Below, piece by piece: positions 1 to 4,973 of a stretch of 7,038 nt of DNA; the stretch's first letter is position 1; each line of letters opens with the position of its first letter. Position numbers and translations under genes: made by a program. Under the pieces are notes generated by a model, which did no database searches, was not told the origin of the DNA, and worked only from the letters and a program-made list of their open reading frames with translations. Source of the stretch: Actinomycetes bacterium (GTDB taxonomy: Bacteria > Actinomycetota > Acidimicrobiia > Acidimicrobiales > RAAP-2); the NCBI GenBank assembly GCA_021801615.1, contig JAJYXS010000052.1:1-7038 (forward strand), given 5' to 3'.

Positions 1-8
1 ACCAGTCA

Positions 9-55
9 TCTCTCGATACTGCTCTATCGAGAGAACATTGTCAAGAGGGTTCTCT
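9..55. promoter_or_regulatory. Two overlapping inverted repeats upstream of the kinase-aminotransferase gene
   Basis: A perfect 10-bp inverted repeat, TCTCTCGATA (9-18) and TATCGAGAGA (25-34), has a 6-base loop. Its right arm overlaps a second 7-bp inverted repeat, AGAGAAC (30-36) and GTTCTCT (49-55). The two cannot fold at the same time in RNA. The segment is less GC-rich than its surroundings, which is typical of control regions. It could be a regulator operator, an attenuator-like leader, or the terminator of a gene left of the window; no T-tract follows, so a standard terminator is less likely. The symmetry is seen directly; any function is inference. Confidence 0.45.
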
Positions 56-62
56 GATCGTC

Positions 63-192
63 GGGGGCTGCCGCGCCGAGCCGGGGGCTGCCGCGCCGAG
101 CCGGAGGCTGCCGCGCCGAGCCGGGGCTGCCGCGCCGAGCCGGGGGCTGCCGCGCCGAGCCGGAGGCTGCCGCGCCGAGCCGGGGGCTGCCG
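63..192. repeat. 20-bp GC-rich tandem repeat (six copies plus a partial seventh)
   Basis: The unit GGGGGCTGCCGCGCCGAGCC starts at 63, 83, 103, 123, 142 and 162, with a broken copy from 182. Copies 3 and 6 read GGAGG at the start, and copy 4 has lost one G, so there is also a three-unit, roughly 60-bp higher-order period. The block fills most of the leader of the downstream plus-strand gene. An open frame crosses it, but because 20 is not a multiple of three each unit is read in a different frame, so I treat it as non-coding. Confidence 0.93.
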
Positions 193-259
193 TCGCAGGG
201 ACCCTCGTCCCCGGCGAGCTCGAACGAGCACGAGCCGCCGGCCCTGCCAGGATGAGCAC

Positions 260-2647
260 GTGAACGATCCGCTGCTCGCCCCCCGACCCAACGTCTCCCC
301 CGAGCTCGCCGCCGCGCTGCTGGCCGAGGTGTACGGGATCGTCGGCTCGCTCACCGAGCTGCACGGCGAGCGCGACCTCAACTTCCGCGTCGACGCCGCC
401 GACGGGCGCCGCTACGTGCTGAAGGTCCATCACCCCGACGACTCGGGCGACGTGGTGGACATGCGCACGCTCGCCATGGCGCACGTGAAGCGGGTTGACC
501 CGACGCTGCCGGTGGCCGAGGTGCTCCGGACGCCGACCGGAGCGAGCCGCGCCTCGATCGCGGGCGCCGACGGGCGCATCTCCGACGTCCAGGTCGTCAC
601 GTTCCTCGAGGGCTCGCACCCCGACACCGCGAAGCTCGGCACCGCCGCACTGTTCGAGTGGGGCCGGTGCACGGCGAGGCTCGGGCGCGCGCTTCGGGGC
701 TTCTTCCATCCCGCCGCCGGCTACCGGATCCAGTGGGACGTCCGCCACACCAGCTCACTTCGCGACCGCCTCGACCTCCTCACCCCGGAAGCGAGGAAGG
801 TGGTGGAACCGGCGATCGAACGTTTTGACGCGCACGTCGCTTCGCGCTTCGAGTCCTTGCGCGCGCAGGTGATCCACAACGACATGAACCCGCAGAACAT
901 CCTCGTCGACGACCAGGACCGCATCGTGGGGATCACCGACTTCGGCGACATGACCCACACCGCGCTCGTCTGCGATCTCGCAGTCGCGCTGGCCGAGGTC
1001 TTGGTCGCCCGCGACGACGGCCTGGACATGGCTGCGCCGATGATCGCCGGCTACTCCAAGGAGACGCCGCTCGAAGACGACGAGGCGGCCGTCCTCTTCG
1101 ACCTCCTCGCGGCGCGCGCCGCGACCGACGTGGTGGTGACCACGTGGCGGCGTCTCCACCATCCCCACGCCGAGGAGCTCCCGGACCTCTCCCTCGCCTT
1201 CCTCCGCTGGATCGAAGCCGAAGGCGCCGCCGAGCTCGCGGCGCGTGTGGCGGCCATCGCCCGCCGCGAGTCCGGCATCATCTCGCAGCCCCTTCCCTAC
1301 GCGCCGCGCCCGGACGACGCGCTCAGGCGGGCGCGACGCAAGGTGCTCGGCCCGCTGGAGCTCGTCTACGACGAGCCGCTCCACATTGTTTGGGGCGAGG
1401 GCGCGTACCTCTTCGACGCCGCGGGCCGGCGCTACCTCGACGCGTACAACAACGTCCCGGTCGCAGGCCACAGCCACCCCGCGATCGCCGCCGCGATCGC
1501 CGCCCAGAGCCGCATCCTCGTCACGAACACCCGCTACCTGCACGAGGCGAGCGTCGAGCTCGCCGAGCAGCTGCTCGCTCGGGCGCCGGGAGGGGTCGCT
1601 CGGCCGGCGGACGGGGTCGAGCGGGGGCCGGGACGACTGGAGCGGGTCCTCTTCGTCAACTCCGGGAGCGAGGCGAACGACGTGGCGTGGCGGATCGCAC
1701 GCTTCGCCACGGGCCACGACGGGGCGCTCGTGACCCGCTTCGCCTATCACGGGGTCACCGAAGCGACCACCGCCCTCTCCCCCGAGGAGTGGCCCGAGGG
1801 GTTCGCGCCCGAGCACGTCGGCCTCCTCCCACCGCCTGGGACGGTGGGCGGGGACGGGGGTGGGGCGAGCGGGGCTGGTGCGCACACGGATATGGCGAGC
1901 GGGGCTGGTGCGCACATGGGTGCGGCGAGCGGCACGGTGGAGAAGCTGGTGGCCGCAGGTCACGAGCCCGCCGCGCTGTTCGTGGACGGCGCCTTCACGA
2001 GCGACGGCATCTGGGGCCCCGCCAACGAGTGGCTCGCCGAGGCGGTCGCCGCGACGCGTGCCGCCGGTGGGCTCTTCGTGGCCGACGAGGTCCAGGCCGG
2101 CTACGGACGGACCGGTGAGAGCCTGTGGAGCGTGACGTCGTCAGGGATCCAGCCGGACTTCGTCACGCTGGGCAAGCCCATGGGCAACGGGTTCCCGGTC
2201 GCCGCGCTGCTCGGCCGCGCCGACCTGGTCGACCCCTTCGTCGAGGCGACGGGCTACTTCAGCACGTTCGGGGGGAACACGCTCGCGTGCGCAGCCGCCC
2301 TCGCGGTGCTCCGCGTCGTCGAAGAGGAGCGTCTCGTCGAGCACGCGGCGACTTCCGGAGCCCACCTCCGACGTCTCGTCGACGAGGTCGCCGCGCGCCA
2401 CGACACCGCCGGCGCGGTGCGCAGCTGGGGGCTCCTCCTCGGCCTCGAGATCGTCGGCGCGGACGGCGCTGCGGACCCGCGCAAGGCCAGGCAGGTGGTG
2501 AACCGGATGCGCGAGCGCGGCGTGCTCGTCGGCACCACCGGGCCCGCGTCCAACGTCCTCAAGATCCGCCCGCCGCTCGTCTTCTCGAAGGCCGACGGCG
2601 AGGAGCTGGCGACCCGGCTCGACGAGGCGCTCGCAGCGCTCGCGTAG
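260..2647 (+). CDS. Fused APH-family kinase / class III PLP aminotransferase (phospho-lyase-like), 795 aa
   Basis: The N-terminal domain (about residues 20-300) is an aminoglycoside/hydroxylysine-kinase fold: ATP-binding Lys55 in VLKV, catalytic loop H206-N-D208-M-N-P-Q-N213, and metal-binding D227-F-G. The C-terminal domain (about 355-795) is a class III aminotransferase: PLP phosphate-binding NSGSEAND (467-474), D609-E-V-Q facing the pyridine nitrogen, and Schiff-base Lys639 in LGKPMGNG. In animals, hydroxylysine kinase and the class III phospho-lyases that act on phosphohydroxylysine or phosphoethanolamine belong to these two families, so a kinase-then-phospho-lyase bifunctional enzyme is the likely role; the substrate is unknown. 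Many bacterial relatives carry an M23 peptidase-like domain between the two parts; it is absent here. GTG at 260 is chosen because AGGA lies 7 bases upstream and family similarity begins after it; the longer open frame translates the tandem repeat. Low-complexity insertions lie near residues 441-461 and 530-558. Expected to be cytosolic. Confidence 0.92.
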   Translation: MNDPLLAPRPNVSPELAAALLAEVYGIVGSLTELHGERDLNFRVDAADGRRYVLKVHHPDDSGDVVDMRTLAMAHVKRVDPTLPVAEVLRTPTGASRASIAGADGRISDVQVVTFLEGSHPDTAKLGTAALFEWGRCTARLGRALRGFFHPAAGYRIQWDVRHTSSLRDRLDLLTPEARKVVEPAIERFDAHVASRFESLRAQVIHNDMNPQNILVDDQDRIVGITDFGDMTHTALVCDLAVALAEVLVARDDGLDMAAPMIAGYSKETPLEDDEAAVLFDLLAARAATDVVVTTWRRLHHPHAEELPDLSLAFLRWIEAEGAAELAARVAAIARRESGIISQPLPYAPRPDDALRRARRKVLGPLELVYDEPLHIVWGEGAYLFDAAGRRYLDAYNNVPVAGHSHPAIAAAIAAQSRILVTNTRYLHEASVELAEQLLARAPGGVARPADGVERGPGRLERVLFVNSGSEANDVAWRIARFATGHDGALVTRFAYHGVTEATTALSPEEWPEGFAPEHVGLLPPPGTVGGDGGGASGAGAHTDMASGAGAHMGAASGTVEKLVAAGHEPAALFVDGAFTSDGIWGPANEWLAEAVAATRAAGGLFVADEVQAGYGRTGESLWSVTSSGIQPDFVTLGKPMGNGFPVAALLGRADLVDPFVEATGYFSTFGGNTLACAAALAVLRVVEEERLVEHAATSGAHLRRLVDEVAARHDTAGAVRSWGLLLGLEIVGADGAADPRKARQVVNRMRERGVLVGTTGPASNVLKIRPPLVFSKADGEELATRLDEALAALA
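1864..1932 (+). repeat. 30-bp tandem repeat inside the aminotransferase coding region
   Basis: A 30-bp period starts at 1864 and 1894, with a shortened third copy from 1924. The first 22 bases of the two main units are identical (GGCGAGCGGGG, then CTGGTGCGCAC). Because 30 is divisible by three, the frame is kept and the protein gains the repeated residues ASGAGAH at 536-542 and 546-552, ending with AASG. Aminotransferases of this class normally carry non-repetitive sequence here, so it looks like a minisatellite expansion tolerated in a surface loop. Confidence 0.88.
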
Positions 2648-2746
2648 CTGTCGGGCACCGAGCGGGCCGAGCCGGTCAGTGGATCGCGGGTGTCTCGAGC
2701 GGCTCTGGTCGGTGCGCTCGACTGCAACCGACAATCAGGTGGCCGC
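2648..2746. other. Short convergent intergenic region
   Basis: This 99-bp gap separates the 3' ends of the converging kinase-aminotransferase and DinB-like genes. A 6-bp inverted repeat, GTCGGT (2708-2713) and ACCGAC (2727-2732), with a 13-base loop could serve as a weak shared terminator. There is no T-tract on either strand. Nothing else stands out. Confidence 0.3.
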
Positions 2747-3517
2747 CTACCCCTCACCAGCGATCTGCCGCCCGCGCCCGTCGGGATCGAGCACGTCGAG
2801 ATCTCGGACGGCATACCGGCGGTGGTGCCACTCCTCGTTGAAGACGACGTGAAGGCAGTGGAGAACCGTATGCTCTCCGCTCGGGTGACCGCCGTCGTCC
2901 GGGGCGCGTCGGACCTCACCCAGCTCCGCATCCGTGAGGACGTCCAGGGTGGCGCGCACGGAAGCTTGCCTGTCCTCGCGCATCTCCAGGACTTGGTCGA
3001 GCGTCGGGTTCGCGTCCGGGTCGACCCCGACCTCTCGGGCCCACTCCGTGCCCGCCCCGCTCCAGGGCAGGCCCCACACGTGGTACGGCCGCGGCTCGCC
3101 GTGGATCCCGCGTGCGACCCAGCAGTCGGTGGCGAAGACCAGGTGCCGCAACGTCTCGAGAAAGCTCCACTCCCCGTCCACCCTCTCGGAGAGCAGGCCC
3201 TCAGGGAGACGCGTGGCGCGGGCGGTCGTCTCCGTCCAGAGCCCTTCGAGCATCGACCATGCCTCCCGGAGCGCGCCGATGTCGCTGGCGCGCAACATGG
3301 CGAGCTCGGGATGCCGGCGAACGAGCTCGGCTCGAACGAGTGGTTCGATCTCGACGCCGTTCACGCGCAGGCCCTCGATGTCCCCTGTGATGCTCGCTCC
3401 CGACAGGTAGGTCTCGGTCAAGCGCGCCCCCTCCAGGTTCGTCCCATGAAGGCGCACGCCCGACAGGTCGAGGTCGTCCACTCTGGTTCCAGCTGGAAAC
3501 GTGCGCTCGTCGGGCAC
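2747..3517 (-). CDS. Pentapeptide-repeat / DinB-fold protein, 256 aa
   Basis: Residues 16-45 form about six pentapeptide units (LDLSG, VRLHG, TNLEG, ARLTE, TYLSG, ASITG). A DinB/YfiT-like four-helix domain fills the rest, from about residue 78 to 240. Likely metal-site histidines are H125 in LRHLVF and the C-terminal cluster with H216, H220, H223 and EEWHH (228-232). DinB-fold proteins include damage-inducible proteins of unknown activity and thiol-dependent transferases (mycothiol or bacillithiol as cofactor), so a small-molecule transferase is possible but not shown. The GTG start at 3517 is preferred because AAGGGGGG ends three bases before it; the frame stays open upstream, but there it translates the GC-rich repeats. 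The stop is TAG at 2749-2747. The gene converges with the kinase-aminotransferase gene and is not obviously co-transcribed with its right neighbour, from which the repeat blocks separate it. Confidence 0.85.
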   Translation of the reverse strand: MPDERTFPAGTRVDDLDLSGVRLHGTNLEGARLTETYLSGASITGDIEGLRVNGVEIEPLVRAELVRRHPELAMLRASDIGALREAWSMLEGLWTETTARATRLPEGLLSERVDGEWSFLETLRHLVFATDCWVARGIHGEPRPYHVWGLPWSGAGTEWAREVGVDPDANPTLDQVLEMREDRQASVRATLDVLTDAELGEVRRAPDDGGHPSGEHTVLHCLHVVFNEEWHHRRYAVRDLDVLDPDGRGRQIAGEG

Positions 3518-3537
3518 GGTCCCCCCTTCTGGCGGGT

Positions 3538-3557
3538 CTCCGACATCACGATCGGAG
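3538..3557. promoter_or_regulatory. Inverted repeat just upstream of the DinB-like gene
   Basis: CTCCGA (3538-3543) and TCGGAG (3552-3557) form a perfect 6-bp inverted repeat with an 8-base spacer, 21 bases upstream of the GTG start. It may be an operator or a 5'-UTR hairpin. I could not assign a convincing -10/-35 pair nearby. Confidence 0.3.
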
Positions 3558-3580
3558 CACGGGATCGGAAGGTACCATGC

Positions 3581-3692
3581 GGGCCGCTCGGGCAGGGGGC
3601 TCGGGCGGGCCGCTCCGGCGCGCCGCTCGGGCGGGCGGCTCGGGCGGGGGGCTCGGGCGGGCCGCTCCGGCGCGCCGCTCGGGCAGGGGGCT
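3581..3692. repeat. GC-rich repeat block with an exact 37-bp duplication
   Basis: The stretches 3596-3632 and 3648-3684 are identical over 37 bp. An 18-bp stretch, CCGCTCGGGCAGGGGGCT, occurs at both ends of the block (3584-3601 and 3675-3692). The whole region is built from variants of GGGC, CGCTC and GGCGCGCC. It lies between the DinB-like and transporter genes and contains no credible gene. Confidence 0.85.
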
Positions 3693-3693
3693 G

Positions 3694-3778
3694 ACCGCTC
3701 TATGTCGCGCACCGCTCTATGTCGCGCACCGCTCCATGTCGCGCACCACTCCATGTCGCGCACCGCTCCATGTCACCT
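3694..3778. repeat. 17-bp tandem repeat (five units) directly after the transporter stop
   Basis: Units of 17 bp, consensus ACCGCTCYATGTCGCGC, start at 3694, 3711, 3728, 3745 and 3762; the last is degenerate (ends ATGTCACCT). The last unit touches the transporter stop codon (TGA, 3780-3778), so on the minus strand the transcript would enter this array as soon as translation ends. Seventeen is not a multiple of three, and the units have no spacers, so this is neither protein repeat nor CRISPR. Confidence 0.92.
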
Positions 3779-4662
3779 CATGCGATGACGAGCAACGCGA
3801 CGCCGGCGCAGACGACCAGGGCAGCGACCACGCGTCGGCGTGCAGACCCTTCGTGGAGGAAGACGGCACCGAAGATGGCCGCTGCGACGACGCTGGTCTC
3901 GCGCAGCGCCGAGACGACCCCGAGCTCGAGGCGCGTCTGCGCCCAGAGGACGGCGCCGTAGGTCGCGACCGACAGCGCGCCGGCGAGAGCGCCCAGCGCC
4001 CAGCCCGAGTTGGGGACACCAGGCAGCACCCGACGACGCCAGGTGGCCAGCCCGATCACGAGGATCGACGACTCGAGGAAGAAGAGAGCGCCGGCGTAGC
4101 CCACCGTGTCGTGGGCGTGGCGAACCCCGAGCCCGTCGCTCAGGCTGTAGGCACCGATGACGATCCCCGTCAGCGCGGCCAGCAGGATGGGCCGCCTCGC
4201 GCCCGCGGCGGCGGTGTCGCGCAGCCAGACGAGGCTCACGAGGCCGCCGGCGATGACGGCGACTCCGAGGAGCTGGAGGCCGCCGAGGTTCTCGTGCGCG
4301 ACGAGCGCTGCACCGCCGGTCACGAGCAGCGGGGCCATTCCCCGAGCGAGCGGGTACACCTGGCTGAGATCACCGAAGCGGTACGAGTTGAGCAGTGCGA
4401 CGTTGTAGGCGACGTGCAAGACGACCGACGTCATGAGGTACGGCCAAGCCGACGTCCTGGGCGAGCCCGCGATCACCCACATCCCTGCCCCGCACACCAC
4501 GCACGCGGCGTTGATCAACCAGAAGGCGACCACCTGGTCGTCCATGAGCTTGGCCAGCAGGTTCCATCCCGCGTGCGCCAGCGCCGCGGCGAGCACCACC
4601 GCGACCACGACGCCTCTCCCCAGCGTGACGCCGCCTGCTGCGAGCCCCATCATGGTCCCCAC
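3778..4662 (-). CDS. EamA/DMT-superfamily membrane transporter, 294 aa
   Basis: This is a ten-helix drug/metabolite-transporter (EamA-like) protein in the cytoplasmic membrane. The first helix carries the familiar VVLAAALAHAGWNLLAK; a middle segment has NSYRFGDLSQVYPLARG, and the C-terminal half has ALRETSVVAAAIFGAVFLHE, all typical of EamA proteins of about 280-300 aa. Hydrophobic segments are spread along the whole length, with short basic loops such as WRRR. The GTG at 4662 is chosen because GAAGGGAG ends 7 bases upstream; ATG at 4653 is the main alternative. The ATG at 4707 and the longer open frame overlap the riboswitch and are unlikely starts. A ykkC/guanidine-I-type leader precedes the gene, so export of guanidinium or a related cation is the leading hypothesis; the protein alone does not reveal the substrate. 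It is not an SMR (four-helix Gdx) protein, the usual partner of this riboswitch class. Confidence 0.9.
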   Translation of the reverse strand: MGTMMGLAAGGVTLGRGVVVAVVLAAALAHAGWNLLAKLMDDQVVAFWLINAACVVCGAGMWVIAGSPRTSAWPYLMTSVVLHVAYNVALLNSYRFGDLSQVYPLARGMAPLLVTGGAALVAHENLGGLQLLGVAVIAGGLVSLVWLRDTAAAGARRPILLAALTGIVIGAYSLSDGLGVRHAHDTVGYAGALFFLESSILVIGLATWRRRVLPGVPNSGWALGALAGALSVATYGAVLWAQTRLELGVVSALRETSVVAAAIFGAVFLHEGSARRRVVAALVVCAGVALLVIA

Positions 4663-4667
4663 GCTCT

Positions 4668-4715
4668 GGCTCCCTTCGCCTGTCCCGCAGCTTGCGGGCG
4701 CGCTCATTCGGAGCC
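4668..4715 (-). promoter_or_regulatory. Riboswitch expression platform: anti-SD, hairpin and SD
   Basis: On the minus strand GGCTCC (4715-4710), at the 3' edge of the aptamer, is exactly complementary to GGAGCC (4673-4668), which contains part of the transporter's ribosome binding site (GAAGGGAG, 4677-4670). Between them lies a compact hairpin, CCCGCA-AGC-TGCGGG (4698-4684). GGCU of the anti-SD is also the 3' strand of aptamer stem P1. Ligand-stabilised P1 would therefore free the ribosome binding site. Complementarity is seen; the switching mechanism is inferred. Confidence 0.55.
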
Positions 4716-4860
4716 CTCGGGGCTTTTGTCCCGTGAGGTGTGAGCCGGCGGCCGCCGGCCTGGTGCCGCTCGGTCCAGTCCCAGCCTCCCCTGTTTGTCG
4801 ACTATCGGTGGCGGGGGGCCAGCGGAACCCTAGGCACAACCACGTGCTGAGGCGAGGCTA
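4710..4860 (-). promoter_or_regulatory. ykkC-family riboswitch, probably guanidine-I
   Basis: Read on the minus strand, the leader has the ykkC landmarks in order: CTAGGGTTCCG (4833-4823), ACTGGACCGAG (4779-4769; usual form ACUGGUCCGAG), a variable GC hairpin made of the 16-bp palindrome GCCGGCGGCCGCCGGC (4759-4744), and ACGGGACAAAAGCCCCG (4734-4718), whose P3 loop ACAAAAG is the most diagnostic element. A closing P1 stem pairs AGCC-TCG (4859-4853) with CGA-g-GGCT (4719-4712), seven pairs with one bulged G. Guanidine-I RNAs switch on guanidine export or degradation genes; related subtypes sense ppGpp, PRPP or ADP/dCDP. The transporter downstream favours guanidine. The segment after P3 (CGAGGGC) departs from the common CGGGAGA, so the subtype is not certain. 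No clear promoter was found just upstream. Confidence 0.82.
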
Positions 4861-4864
4861 TCAG

Positions 4865-4879
4865 CCCGCCGGAGGCGGG
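4865..4879. terminator. GC hairpin between propeller gene and riboswitch
   Basis: CCCGCC (4865-4870), loop GGA and GGCGGG (4874-4879) form a tight 6-bp hairpin about 95 bases beyond the propeller-protein stop and just before the riboswitch P1 strand. It has no T-tract, so it would be a T-less terminator at best. It may instead insulate the aptamer from upstream RNA. Confidence 0.35.
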
Positions 4880-4926
4880 GCACTGCGCGCGTCGCCCGCC
4901 CACGCGCTCCGCACGCTCGTGGCCGG

Positions 4927-4972
4927 TCGGCCCTCGGGCCGAGACGTGTCAGCCCCTTCAGAGCGGGGCGCT
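4927..4972 (-). terminator. Two hairpins directly downstream of the propeller gene
   Basis: Immediately after the TAG stop (4976-4974), the minus strand folds GCCCC (4969-4965) with GGGGC (4956-4952). A second perfect 7-bp inverted repeat, TCGGCCC (4927-4933) and GGGCCGA (4936-4942), follows. Stacked GC stems without U-tracts are common 3' ends in high-GC actinobacteria. Termination is inferred from position and symmetry only. Confidence 0.4.
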
Positions 4973-4973
4973 G

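Noticed and set aside
38..259. Upstream in-frame extension of the kinase-aminotransferase to an ATG-like start at 38
   Set aside because: It translates the 20-bp tandem repeat in shifting frames, gives an Arg/Ala/Pro-rich peptide unlike any kinase N-terminus, and a better-placed ribosome binding site precedes the GTG at 260.
252..263. Three-codon ORF ATG-AGC-ACG-TGA overlapping the GTG start at 260
   Set aside because: It could be a minimal coupling uORF, but a match this short is expected by chance and the AGGA serving the GTG overlaps it.
755..1963. Long antisense open frame (402 codons) opposite the kinase-aminotransferase
   Set aside because: High GC makes long antisense frames common; the peptide is Arg/Val/Gly-rich without domains, while the plus strand shows full catalytic motifs.
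3518..3763. N-terminal extension of the DinB-like protein
   Set aside because: It would translate the 17-bp and GC-rich repeats; the GTG at 3517 has a strong ribosome binding site immediately upstream.
3694..3778. CRISPR-like array
   Set aside because: The 17-bp units are head-to-tail with no spacers, and no cas-like gene is nearby.
3577..4743. Long plus-strand open frame (388 codons) opposite the transporter
   Set aside because: It is a shadow of the minus-strand transporter: the peptide is charged and Arg/His/Asp-rich, starts in the repeat block and ends in the riboswitch.
4663..4839. N-terminal extension of the transporter, including the ATG at 4707
   Set aside because: The segment overlaps conserved riboswitch elements and adds residues unlike a transporter N-terminus; GTG 4662 has a better-spaced GAAGGGAG.
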